A stretch of DNA of 64,000 nt from Nakamurella panacisegetis (GTDB lineage Bacteria > Actinomycetota > Actinomycetes > Mycobacteriales > Nakamurellaceae). Shown here one piece after another: positions 56,736 to 64,000 of this stretch (position 1 is the stretch's first letter; the number at the start of each line of letters is the position of its first letter). Position numbers and translations under genes: made by a program. The stretch is taken from NCBI RefSeq assembly GCF_900104535.1, contig NZ_LT629710.1, forward strand, positions 2,108,001-2,172,000, in the 5' to 3' direction. The notes under the pieces were generated by a model, which saw nothing but the letters and a program-made list of their open reading frames with translations, did no database searches and had not been told where the DNA came from.

Positions 56736-58399
56736 CGTCGCGCCGCGGGCGGGTCCAGTGGTCGCTGGGGGTGTTCGCGGCGGCGCTGCTGATCATCGCC
56801 GTGCTCTATCGCGAACTATGGGCCGACCCGACCCACACCACGCTGGGCAGCGTCGATCACACCAACGACCCGATGCAGATGATGTGGTTCCTGGCGTGGG
56901 TCCCGTTGGCACTGCGGCACGGTCACGACCCGTTCGTCACCGATGCCCTGTTCTATCCCGGTGGGGTGTCCTTGGCGTGGAACACCGAGGTCCCCACCCT
57001 CGGGCTGCTCGCGGCGCCACTGACGCTGGTGGCGGGCCCGGCGCTGACCTTCGCCGTACTGATGACCCTCGGCCCGCCGTTGACCACGCTGACCGCGTTC
57101 TGGTGGCTCCGCCGCCACGTCCGGCGACCATGGCCGGCCGCCGCCGGGGCGTTGTTGATCGGGTTCGGCCCGTACATGAGCGGGCACATGCTCGGGCATC
57201 TCAACCTGGTGTTCGCCCCCCTGCTCCCGCTGATCCTGATGCTCGCCGAAGATCTGCTCTGGCGACGTCCGCGTCCGCCGGTTCGGTCCGGGTGTCGGCT
57301 GGGTCTTCTCACGGCGGCCCAGCTCGGGATCAGCGAGGAGTTGGTACTGATCCTGCTGGTCGGGGTGGTTCTGGCGGTGGTCGCCGCGGCGGCGGTGCGA
57401 CGGGCGCTGGTCGGGTCGGCCATCCGACGATCGCTCGCCGGGACGGCAGTGGCGGTCGCTGTGGCCGTGGTGCTCGCGTCACCGTTGCTGATCGCCCAGC
57501 TGGTCCGGTCGTCCGAGGTGGTCGTCGACACGTCCCGTTTCCGCGCCACGCCCGGTGATTTCGTCCATGGTTCGGCCCGTCAGGTTTTCGGATCGTCAGT
57601 GCCGTCCGCCCTGGGCGGCGCCGAGCACGGGGTCTACCTGGGCTGGCCGATGGTGGGGGTGCTGGTGGTCGGGCTGGCCTTGACCTGGCGCGATCCGGCG
57701 GTCCGGGTGGCCGGGGCGACCGGTCTGGGCCTGGTCGGGCTGTGCGTGTTCCCGGTGTTCGCCGGTGTCCCGGCGCTGGAGTCGGTCATGCCGGCGCGGT
57801 TCTCGTTCGCCCTCTTCTTCGTTGTGGCTGCTCTGATCGCCCGGTGGCTGGATCGTCTGGCCGCCTCGTGGCCGACCGCTCGGGCGTCCCGTCGGGGGCG
57901 GTGGTTGGTGGCTGGATCGATTGCCGTGGTGGGTGTTTCGATCCTGAGCCTGAGCCCGGCGTCAGTGACCAGCTACCCGCTGCCGGCGGGCGTTCCTTTC
58001 TTCGGCTCGGCCTGGCAGCGGAACCGACTGCCGGCCGGATCGGCGGTGCTGTTGCTCCCGGCCGGCGACGCCAGGGGGATGTACTACCAGCACCAGGCGG
58101 GCTTCTCCTTCGTCCAACCGGGCGGCTACGCGCTGCGGCCCCCGGAGCGCGACGCGGCGGCCCGCTCGGGTGATCTGCTGGTGCGGCTGGCCGACGAGGC
58201 AAGGGCGGCCCGGGTGACCGACCGGTTGGAGCTGATCGCCGGGCGAGACGCTCTGTGTGCGCTGCGGCTGCGCGCAATCGTGGTGGTGCGGAGTGATTCC
58301 GAGGCCGCCCGTCTGGCCGATCTGGCGACCGACCTCACGGGTCGGCCGGCCGATCACGACGGCGACGGCGCCCTGGTCTGGCTCGTTCGCTGCGCTTGA
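56663..58399 (+). CDS. GT-C-like membrane protein
   Basis: 578 residues with about eleven membrane helices. VQWSLGVFAAALLIIAVLY is the first; the following loop WADPTHTTLGSVDHTNDPMQ holds acidic residues at the usual GT-C catalytic place. HDPFVTDALFYPGGVSLAWNTE and the C-terminal soluble part (GVPFFGSAWQRNRLPAGSAVLLLP) are typical of uncharacterised actinobacterial mannosyl/arabinosyltransferase-like proteins. GTG 56663 is used; the helices would be kept with later starts. It pairs divergently with the DUF2079 protein and overlaps the next gene's end by 46 bases. Confidence 0.7.
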   Translation: MGEPETRRMLPGVEGPSWVGAGRTTSRRGRVQWSLGVFAAALLIIAVLYRELWADPTHTTLGSVDHTNDPMQMMWFLAWVPLALRHGHDPFVTDALFYPGGVSLAWNTEVPTLGLLAAPLTLVAGPALTFAVLMTLGPPLTTLTAFWWLRRHVRRPWPAAAGALLIGFGPYMSGHMLGHLNLVFAPLLPLILMLAEDLLWRRPRPPVRSGCRLGLLTAAQLGISEELVLILLVGVVLAVVAAAAVRRALVGSAIRRSLAGTAVAVAVAVVLASPLLIAQLVRSSEVVVDTSRFRATPGDFVHGSARQVFGSSVPSALGGAEHGVYLGWPMVGVLVVGLALTWRDPAVRVAGATGLGLVGLCVFPVFAGVPALESVMPARFSFALFFVVAALIARWLDRLAASWPTARASRRGRWLVAGSIAVVGVSILSLSPASVTSYPLPAGVPFFGSAWQRNRLPAGSAVLLLPAGDARGMYYQHQAGFSFVQPGGYALRPPERDAAARSGDLLVRLADEARAARVTDRLELIAGRDALCALRLRAIVVVRSDSEAARLADLATDLTGRPADHDGDGALVWLVRCA

Positions 58400-59391
58400 C
58401 CGTGGCCGGCGCAGCCCAGCGTGACGACGGCACCCGTGCGCATGCTCTCGTCGGCCGCCTCGGCCAGGGCCAGGGCGGCGCGGCCGTCGGCGAAGCTCGG
58501 CGAGGGCGCGCGGCCGTCCTCGACGGCGCGCAGGAAGTGGTCGAGTTCGGCCCGGTAGGCCGGGGTGTAGCGCTCCAGGAAGAATCCGACGTACGGGTCG
58601 GCGGCGTCGGTGCGCTCGGGACCGTAGTAGCGGACCATGGTCGGGAGCTGATTGCCGGCGCTCAGCATGCCGGTGGCGCCGAAGGCCTCCAGGCGCTGGT
58701 CGTACCCGAAGGCACAACGGCGGGAGTTGGTGATCTGGGCCAGCGCGCCGCCGGCACTACGCAGGACGACGATGGCGCTGTCGATGTCACCGGATTCGGT
58801 GATCAGGTTGGCGCCGGTCGCGTGCACCGAGACGATGTCGCCGAGGAAGTAGCGGGCCATGTCGAAGTCGTGGATCGTCATGTCCCGGAACAGCCCGCCG
58901 GAAGCGGTGACATAGCCGTCCGGGGGTGGCGCGGGGTCGCGGCTGGTGATGGCCAGCTGTTCCAGGCGGCCCACCTCGCCGGCTGCGACCCGATCACGAA
59001 TGGCCCGGAAGGACACGTCGAATCGACGGTTGAAACCGATCATGACGGTGTGCGGGATGTCTTTGATCTCCGCCCAGCAGGCATCGACGCGGGCGAGGTC
59101 GAGGTCGATGGGCTTCTCGCAGAGGGCGGCCTTGCCGGCTCTGACCGCGCGGGTCAGCAGATCGACGTGGGTGGACGTCGGCGAGCCGATGATCACCGCG
59201 TCGACGCTTTCGTCGGCCATCACGGCGTCGATGTCCGTGGTGGGGACGCCCCCGAACCGGTCGGTCAGGGTGGTGGCCGCCTCGGTCGCCGGGTCGCAGA
59301 TGTAGGCCAGGTCGGCGCGGGGATCGGCGGCGACCGATGCGGCGTGCACCTGACCGATGCGGCCGGCGCCGAACAGGGCGACACGCAACAT
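58354..59391 (-). CDS. iolG: Gfo/Idh/MocA oxidoreductase, inositol 2-dehydrogenase-like
   Basis: 345 residues. MLRVALFGAGRIGQVHAASV (Rossmann), ALCEKPIDLDLARVDACW with the catalytic EKP lysine, VMIGFNRRFDVSF and GGLFRDMTIHDFDMARYF are typical of bacterial inositol dehydrogenases (IolG). The last 20 residues run over the end of the convergent membrane-protein gene and are not family-conserved. It is alone: no other iol genes are in the window, so substrate assignment rests on sequence only. A palindrome about 85 bases upstream is a candidate operator. Confidence 0.82.
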   Translation of the reverse strand: MLRVALFGAGRIGQVHAASVAADPRADLAYICDPATEAATTLTDRFGGVPTTDIDAVMADESVDAVIIGSPTSTHVDLLTRAVRAGKAALCEKPIDLDLARVDACWAEIKDIPHTVMIGFNRRFDVSFRAIRDRVAAGEVGRLEQLAITSRDPAPPPDGYVTASGGLFRDMTIHDFDMARYFLGDIVSVHATGANLITESGDIDSAIVVLRSAGGALAQITNSRRCAFGYDQRLEAFGATGMLSAGNQLPTMVRYYGPERTDAADPYVGFFLERYTPAYRAELDHFLRAVEDGRAPSPSFADGRAALALAEAADESMRTGAVVTLGCAGHGQAQRTSQTRAPSPS

Positions 59392-59474
59392 CAGGGCTCC
59401 TTTGTCAGGACAACAGCTCCATCAGTCGGATCCCGCCAGTATGGGGAGGTCGGGTTTGGTCGTCAAGGTAGCGA

Positions 59475-59488
59475 CTAGATCGTTCTAG
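59475..59488. promoter_or_regulatory. Palindrome upstream of the inositol-dehydrogenase-like gene
   Basis: CTAGA-TCGT-TCTAG has perfect 5-base arms, about 85 bases before the ATG at 59391 and 30 bases from the end of the carbonic anhydrase frame. It resembles LacI/GntR-type operators. No regulator gene is adjacent, so it would be served in trans. Confidence 0.45.
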
Positions 59489-59518
59489 AGACAGGAGTTC
59501 GATGGGTCGACCGGAACC

Positions 59519-60007
59519 TCAGACCACTTCGTCCAGGTGAGCGGTACCGATGTCGAAGATGAACCCGCGGACGTCGTCGCGGTGGGGGATCCACTTGCAT
59601 TCCCGCACCCGGAGCAGCGAATCGCGCATGGTGGCGTGCAGGTCGGTGATGCCGGGCACGTCCCAGGTCGGCTTCTCCCCGGACTCGGCCTCCAGCTGCC
59701 GACGGAATGCCGCGTCATCGAAACCCTGCATGCCGCACTCGGTGTGGTGGATCAGCACCACCTCGCGGGTGCCGAGCGAGCGCTGACTCAAGGCCAGGGA
59801 GCGCAACATCTCGTCGGTGGGGAGGCCGCCCGCGTTCCGCATCAGATGGGCGTCACCGATCTCGAGGCCGAGGGCGCCGAACAGATCCAGGCGGGAGTCC
59901 ATGCAGGCGATGATCGCCAGCCTCAGTTTGGGCCGCAGCGGGCGAGGCCCGGGGAACGTGGCGACGTACTTCTCGTTGGCATGCAGGAGGTGGTCGATGG
60001 CCGACAT
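59519..60007 (-). CDS. Beta-class carbonic anhydrase (Rv1284 type)
   Basis: Interconverts CO2 and bicarbonate with a zinc cofactor. 162 residues from ATG 60007 (four more from 60019). Zinc ligands lie in IIACMDSRLD (Cys, with the Asp/Arg dyad) and HHTECGM (His, Cys). RNAGGLPTDEMLRSLALSQRSLGTREVVLIHHTECGMQ and the C-terminal RGFIFDIGTAHLDEVV match the short mycobacterial Rv1284-like subtype closely. Monocistronic in appearance. Confidence 0.92.
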   Translation of the reverse strand: MSAIDHLLHANEKYVATFPGPRPLRPKLRLAIIACMDSRLDLFGALGLEIGDAHLMRNAGGLPTDEMLRSLALSQRSLGTREVVLIHHTECGMQGFDDAAFRRQLEAESGEKPTWDVPGITDLHATMRDSLLRVRECKWIPHRDDVRGFIFDIGTAHLDEVV

Positions 60008-60070
60008 GCCTGCAGTCAACCAGAGATCCGCGGCGATCCGGCGCCCGGGTGGTCGCGACGGCCGCAGAGA

Positions 60071-60991
60071 TCACACCGGGACAGCCAACTCGGGCAGCCG
60101 GCCGGAGCGGGTTCGTTCGACGATGTGTTGACGGAACAACTCGGCCGACGGCAGCGGCTTCCGGTTCGTGGACCAGCCAAGACCGATCTCCCGCGCGGCT
60201 CCCTGATCATCGATCGGCAGATGGTGGACGGCGCCGGTGAGCGCATCCGGCGATCCGGCGTGCAGGGCCGGGACCACGGCGACCCCGAGGCCCGCGGTGA
60301 CGAACCCGCGCAGGGTCGGGATGTCCTCTCCTTCGAAGCCGACCGACGGCTGGAAACCGGCCTGCTGGCACAGTTCCTCGGTCTGGTGTCGAAGCAGCGA
60401 CGGCCGGCGCAGCATCATGAACGACTCGCCGGCCGCCTCTCGCAACCGGACCGACCGGCGCCCGGCCAGCGCGTGATGACGTGGCACCGCCAGCCACAAC
60501 GGCTCGGTGAGAAGCGAGAACCAGGTGACGGTCCGATCGGTCGGCCGGACCGTCGTGATCTCCAGATCGAGTCGGCTGTCGCCCAGTACCGGCGTGGTGA
60601 GCTCGTCGCGAACCTGCTGCAGCTCGAACCGGACGTCGGGGTGGGTCTGACGGAAGCTGCTGATCAGGTCGGGAACCAGCCACGTGCCCAGCGACAGCTG
60701 CGAGGCCAGGGCCACGGTGCCGGTCTCCGGGTCGACCAGCTGGTTGACCGCGGCCAGCCCGTCGTCGAGCACGTGCAGAAGGATGTCGACGTGGCGCTTG
60801 AACGCCGCGCCGGCGCTGGTCATCCGCAGGGTCCGGCCGGTCTTGCGCAGTAACGGCGTGCCGACGTCCGCCTCCAGCCGGGCCAGCGCGCGCGAAACGC
60901 CGGATTGGGTGATGAACTCGATCTCGCTGACCTCGGTCATCGTGACCCCGTCGGCGATCTGCTGAAACCAACGCAGCGCATCCGTCTCCAT
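60071..60991 (-). CDS. LysR family transcriptional regulator
   Basis: 306 residues: ALRWFQQIADGVTMTEVSEIEFITQSGVSRALARLEADVGTPLLRK is the N-terminal winged helix, followed by a LysR effector domain (VALASQLSLGTWLVPDLISSF, RLREAAGESFMMLRRPS, GLGVAVVPAL). ATG at 60991. It diverges from the small gene at 61069 across a 77-base gap, the usual place for LysR targets, so that small gene or a distant operon may be controlled. Effector unknown. Confidence 0.88.
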   Translation of the reverse strand: METDALRWFQQIADGVTMTEVSEIEFITQSGVSRALARLEADVGTPLLRKTGRTLRMTSAGAAFKRHVDILLHVLDDGLAAVNQLVDPETGTVALASQLSLGTWLVPDLISSFRQTHPDVRFELQQVRDELTTPVLGDSRLDLEITTVRPTDRTVTWFSLLTEPLWLAVPRHHALAGRRSVRLREAAGESFMMLRRPSLLRHQTEELCQQAGFQPSVGFEGEDIPTLRGFVTAGLGVAVVPALHAGSPDALTGAVHHLPIDDQGAAREIGLGWSTNRKPLPSAELFRQHIVERTRSGRLPELAVPV

Positions 60992-61068
60992 GACCTATGA
61001 CTCTAGTGCAACGGTAGCCATCCAGATGGTCATTGGACGCATGGATGTTCCTTGGGCACGATAGAGGC

Positions 61069-61338
61069 ATGACCACAACAAGCCACATCGGAACCTTCGC
61101 CGGCACTACCAGCGTCACCACCCCGAACGAGGTCAAGACCGTCTTCGGCGCCGTCCGTACCGCCCTTCGTCACCGTCGGGCCGTCCGCGCCATGCACGCC
61201 CAGATCGTGCGTGAGCTGTCCAGCTACACCACCCCGAACGAGATCGCCGAGCTGGACGCGATGATCGAGCGCTCCGACGTCGAGGCCGACCCCGAGTACG
61301 CGACCCTCATCGAACGGGTACGCTCACGCTCCATCTGA
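61069..61338 (+). CDS. Small conserved actinobacterial protein with TTPxxxAELDA motif
   Basis: 89 residues from ATG 61069 (GAGG just upstream). A basic middle (VRTALRHRRAVRAMHAQIVREL) is followed by SSYTTPNEIAELDAMIERSD. The last motif is shared with the next small gene. No membrane segment. Proteins with this tail recur in actinobacteria with unknown function. Divergent from LysR. Confidence 0.6.
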   Translation: MTTTSHIGTFAGTTSVTTPNEVKTVFGAVRTALRHRRAVRAMHAQIVRELSSYTTPNEIAELDAMIERSDVEADPEYATLIERVRSRSI

Positions 61339-61403
61339 TCCCACCGTCCCACCGGCAGGCCGCCGTCGGCGCCGCCCGCTCCACAAGATCCGAGGTAGTC
61401 GGG

Positions 61404-61595
61404 ATGAATCCCATCATCGAATTGAACTCGTTGCGGCAGAAGCTGACTGACGATCTGACGCCGCAACGGCGACAGGCCCTTCAGCAGGAACTGGCCGAGT
61501 CGACGACGCCGGCCGATCGCGCCGAACTCGACGCCGTGTTGCGTCGCCTCCCCGCGGCGCAGACCGCCGAGATCCGGGATCTCCTCTTCCGCTGA
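61404..61595 (+). CDS. Small paralogue with TTPxxxAELDA motif
   Basis: 63 residues: IIELNSLRQKLTDDLTPQRR, then ESTTPADRAELDAVLRRLP and AAQTAEIRDLLFR, predicted to be three helices. GAGGTAG at 61391 precedes the ATG. It shares the TTP-x3-AELDA-x2-R core with the preceding protein, so the two are related or contain the same small helical module. Function unknown. Confidence 0.6.
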   Translation: MNPIIELNSLRQKLTDDLTPQRRQALQQELAESTTPADRAELDAVLRRLPAAQTAEIRDLLFR

Positions 61596-61692
61596 GCACC
61601 ACCTTCGAGTCGGCTCGCCTCCCCCCCAGGGGATGGCTGAGCGCTCCGAGCGATCGTCCCGCACCGGCGGTCCTTTCCGTATGCTGCCGGCA

Positions 61693-61902
61693 ATGCAGCG
61701 TCATCGGGTCGTGAGTACGACGGTCGCGTCGGTCGGATACGACGACCGGACCGCCGTCCTGCAGATCGAGTTCGTCCAAGGCCAGGTCTACGAGTACTTC
61801 ATGGTCCCGGCGTCGGTGTTCCACGGCCTGATGAAGGCGGCGAGCCCTGGTCGCTTCTTCGGAGAGTTCATCCGGGACAAGTTCCGATTCCGGGCCCTCT
61901 GA
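61693..61902 (+). CDS. KTSC domain protein
   Basis: A 69-residue single-domain protein of the KTSC family: SVGYDDRTAVLQIEFVQGQV, then YEYFMVPASVFHGLMKAASP and GRFFGEFIRDKFRF, with the usual Y-x-Y and A-S-x-G-x-F-F positions. ATG 61693 is preferred; ATG 61681 adds four residues. KTSC domains are often fused to or found near RNA- or DNA-handling proteins, but no partner is evident here. Confidence 0.78.
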   Translation: MQRHRVVSTTVASVGYDDRTAVLQIEFVQGQVYEYFMVPASVFHGLMKAASPGRFFGEFIRDKFRFRAL

Positions 61903-61935
61903 CGGCATCGTCGGGCGCGCACGGAGGCCAAGATC

Positions 61936-61965
61936 GGAGTTCCCTCACCCGAGCGAGGGAACTCC
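61936..61965 (+). terminator. Hairpin terminator after the KTSC gene
   Basis: GGAGTTCCCTC and GAGGGAACTCC form a perfect 11-base stem around the loop ACCCGAGC, 34 bases after the KTSC stop and 36 bases before the next start. No T-run follows, as is frequent in actinobacteria. Confidence 0.75.
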
Positions 61966-62001
61966 AGGCGCGCCGCACTGGGATACGGTTGACGGTGTGC
62001 T

Positions 62002-64000
62002 GTGCGCTCGAACGGCGAACCTGCGACCACCCGGCTGGGCGCGTCGCTGATGTCGGGCGTCGGCGAAACGGTCCGGCAAGCGGTTGCCGAATCCCGTCCC
62101 GCTGAAGCACTTTTCGATGCGCTGGTGGCCCTGGTGTCCCACCGGTTCAGCACCTCGTACGCCAGGGTCTTCCTGCTCGGTCCGGAGTGCGACTGGCTCA
62201 GGGCCGCGCTGGGCGGAAGTGGCGCCGAGATCGCCGCCGAGAACGGTTTCGGCGCGGCAGTCGCCCGGAACCGCGTGACCGTCGTCGTGCCGGACACCAG
62301 TGCCCCGTCCGGTCCCCCAGCGGTCGACGCCGGGCCGGATGCCCGGTTCTTCGCCGGGGTCCCGCTGGTCGGCGTCGACGGAACCCCGCTCGGATCGCTG
62401 TGCACCTGGGACATCGCACCGCGTTCCCCGAGCCGGGACGACATCGCATCGCTCGAGCAATTCGGGCGCCACGCCGCCACCATCCTCGAACTGCACCGTG
62501 TCGCCTTCGAGTTGCACGAGGAACGAGAAGTACTGTCCGCCACCGGTTATCTCCTGGAGATGATCGTCGCTGGGGCGGAGTTGCCCGGTGTCCTCCATTC
62601 CCTTGCCCTGGCCACCGAAGCGGCCATCATCGGGACCCGCTGCTCCATTCATCTGCTGGACGACACGGTGCTCCGCGAGGGAGCAAGTCCCCGCTTGCCC
62701 GAATCGACGAGACGGGCTTTCGACGGTGCGCAGATCGGACCCTGCCATGGCTCCTGCGGCACCGCTGCCTTCACCGGCCAGACCGTGATCGTCTCCGACA
62801 TCGCCGCCGACCTGCGGTGGACCAACTATCGGCACCACGTGTTGCCGTACGGGCTGCGGGCGTGCTGGTCGGTCCCGATCATCGGGGCGGCCGGCCTGGT
62901 CCTCGGGACCTTCGCCCTCTACTACGAAGAAGTCCGGGCGCCCGGGCCGGATGACCTGGACCGCCTGGCCCGTTGGGTGAACCTGGCCGAGGTCGCGATC
63001 ACCCGGGCCCGCGACATCACCGCGCTGCGGGCCGCAGCCACCCGGGATGCCCTGACCGGACTGATGAACCGAGCCGAGGTGACGGCCCGGATCCGCGACG
63101 CGGCGCAGCGCCCGGACAGCCGGATCGCCGTGCTCTTCGTCGATCTCGACCAGTTCAAGTTCATCAACGACACGCTCGGGCACGACGCCGGTGACCAGTT
63201 CCTGCGCATCGTGGCCCGCCGCCTGACCGCGGCCTGCGGCCCCGGTGACACCGTGGCGCGTTTCGGGGGTGATGAATTCCTGGTGCTGCACGAGGACTGC
63301 GCCGACGTGGCCGAGGCGGAGGCGTTGGCCCGCCACATGCTCAACGCACTGCACCGGCCGATGACGATCGACGGTCGGTCCCTGTCGCTCTCGGCCAGCG
63401 TCGGGCTCGCCCTGGAATCGACCGATCACCGGACGGTCGGACCCGATGGTCTGATCAGTGATGCCGATCTGGCCATGTACGCGGCCAAACGCACGGGCCG
63501 CAATTCGGTGGCCGTTTTCACTCCCGCGCTACGGGCCGCGGCGGCCGACCGGCTCAGCCTGGAGGCCGACCTGAACATGGCCATGAACAACGGCGAACTC
63601 GACTGCGTCTTCCAGCCGATGGTTTCGATGGACACCGGCCGGATCCTCGACCTCGAGGCGCTGCTGCGGTGGGATTCGCCGAAGCGCGGCATGGTCGCTC
63701 CGCTGGACTTCATCTCCGTCGCCGAGGACAGCGGCATGATCGGCGCCGTCGGTGAGCTGGTTCTCCGGCGCTCCTGCGCGCAGATGGCGGCCTGGCGGAC
63801 GATCGGCCACGGCTGGGAGGACGTGGTGATGTGGGTCAACGTCTCACCTCGTCAGCTGCTCGACGCCGGGTTCGCGGCGCTGGTCGAGGAGATCCTGCAG
63901 ACCGCCGCGCTGCCCCCGGAGAATCTGGGCCTCGAGGTCACCGAGAGCACGTTCATCGAGGACTCGGTCGCCGTGCGGAACACCGTCCAGCAGCTGCGCG
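62002..64000 (+). CDS. GAF-GGDEF-EAL cyclic-di-GMP enzyme, 3' truncated by window edge
   Basis: An open frame to the window end, 666 residues visible. Two GAF-like domains (about 35-175 and 205-345: PLVGVDGTPLGSLCTWD; CHGSCGTAAFTGQTVIVSDIAAD), then a GGDEF domain starting RDALTGLMNRAEV with RFGGDEFLVLHEDC at about 420-433, and an EAL domain with LEALLRWDSP (about 551). The GGDEF core is intact, but the upstream inhibitory-site RxxD is GPGD, so product inhibition may be lost. EAL continues past the edge. Start is GTG 62002 or ATG 62050, neither with a clear ribosome site; TACGGT at 61984 could drive a leaderless transcript. Confidence 0.88.
   Translation, partial: MRSNGEPATTRLGASLMSGVGETVRQAVAESRPAEALFDALVALVSHRFSTSYARVFLLGPECDWLRAALGGSGAEIAAENGFGAAVARNRVTVVVPDTSAPSGPPAVDAGPDARFFAGVPLVGVDGTPLGSLCTWDIAPRSPSRDDIASLEQFGRHAATILELHRVAFELHEEREVLSATGYLLEMIVAGAELPGVLHSLALATEAAIIGTRCSIHLLDDTVLREGASPRLPESTRRAFDGAQIGPCHGSCGTAAFTGQTVIVSDIAADLRWTNYRHHVLPYGLRACWSVPIIGAAGLVLGTFALYYEEVRAPGPDDLDRLARWVNLAEVAITRARDITALRAAATRDALTGLMNRAEVTARIRDAAQRPDSRIAVLFVDLDQFKFINDTLGHDAGDQFLRIVARRLTAACGPGDTVARFGGDEFLVLHEDCADVAEAEALARHMLNALHRPMTIDGRSLSLSASVGLALESTDHRTVGPDGLISDADLAMYAAKRTGRNSVAVFTPALRAAAADRLSLEADLNMAMNNGELDCVFQPMVSMDTGRILDLEALLRWDSPKRGMVAPLDFISVAEDSGMIGAVGELVLRRSCAQMAAWRTIGHGWEDVVMWVNVSPRQLLDAGFAALVEEILQTAALPPENLGLEVTESTFIEDSVAVRNTVQQLR

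Noticed and set aside
1-64000. tRNA genes, CRISPR arrays, insertion sequences, prophage or attachment sites
   Set aside because: I looked for cloverleaf-like segments, regularly spaced repeats, transposase or integrase motifs and flanking direct repeats and found none convincing.

Overview
The window reads as the chromosome of a high-GC, non-streptomycete actinobacterium. Supporting signs are the ssb-rpsR-rplI order with dnaB further on, a mycothiol-type maleylpyruvate isomerase fold protein, a carbonic anhydrase of the mycobacterial Rv1284 type, NmtR/KmtR-like nickel regulation, abundant GTG starts and many ATGA overlaps. Nakamurella or a relative in the Frankineae-like group is my best guess, but this is an inference from style and gene content. 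I see no tRNA, rRNA, CRISPR array, insertion sequence or prophage.

Layout. 1-1260: end of the ribosomal/replication block (ssb tail, rpsR, rplI) closed by a strong terminator. 1483-20688: a polysaccharide locus lying between rplI and dnaB. It has two parts. The first (1483-8385) is an NDP-sugar operon: a C-methyltransferase, a RfbF-like nucleotidyltransferase, a PIG-L deacetylase, an SDR, a divergent RmlC-like epimerase, a second methyltransferase-like protein with a broken SAM site, and a class III aminotransferase. The second (8485-20688) has two secreted GH6 beta-glucanases flanking several GT2 glycosyltransferases, a 1068-residue flippase/GT-C-like fusion, a LbH acetyltransferase and small membrane proteins. 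20875-24520: housekeeping and hypothetical genes (DUF6308, MDMPI-fold, TPR, GlcG/HbpS-like, ogt). 24521-25095: a non-coding stretch with a run of DnaA-box-like nonamers, then dnaB.

26462-43479: two carbohydrate import and degradation loci. Locus 1 is a LacI regulator divergent from esterase, solute-binding protein, two permeases and an SGNH esterase. Locus 2 is GH3 glycosidase plus LacI, divergent from solute-binding protein, two permeases, ThuA-like, Gfo/Idh and xylulokinase. Neither carries an ABC ATPase, so a shared MsiK-type ATPase is presumably encoded elsewhere. Paired operator-like palindromes sit in both divergent regions.

43488-48385: ABM monooxygenase-like, Zn alcohol dehydrogenase, DUF59 protein and amidohydrolase, divergent from an AcoR/MimR-type regulator. 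These are the accessory genes usually found beside propane/acetone (Prm/Mim) diiron monooxygenases, but no monooxygenase or GroEL gene is in the window. 48392-53467: a polyol-phosphate operon (DeoR regulator, GlpK-like kinase with an altered glycerol motif, GlpA-like and GlpB-like flavoproteins). 53572-55192: ArsR metal sensor and NiCoT nickel/cobalt permease. 55185-58399: two large polytopic membrane proteins. 58354-64000: inositol-dehydrogenase-like gene, carbonic anhydrase, LysR, small paralogous proteins, KTSC protein and a GAF-GGDEF-EAL protein running off the right edge.
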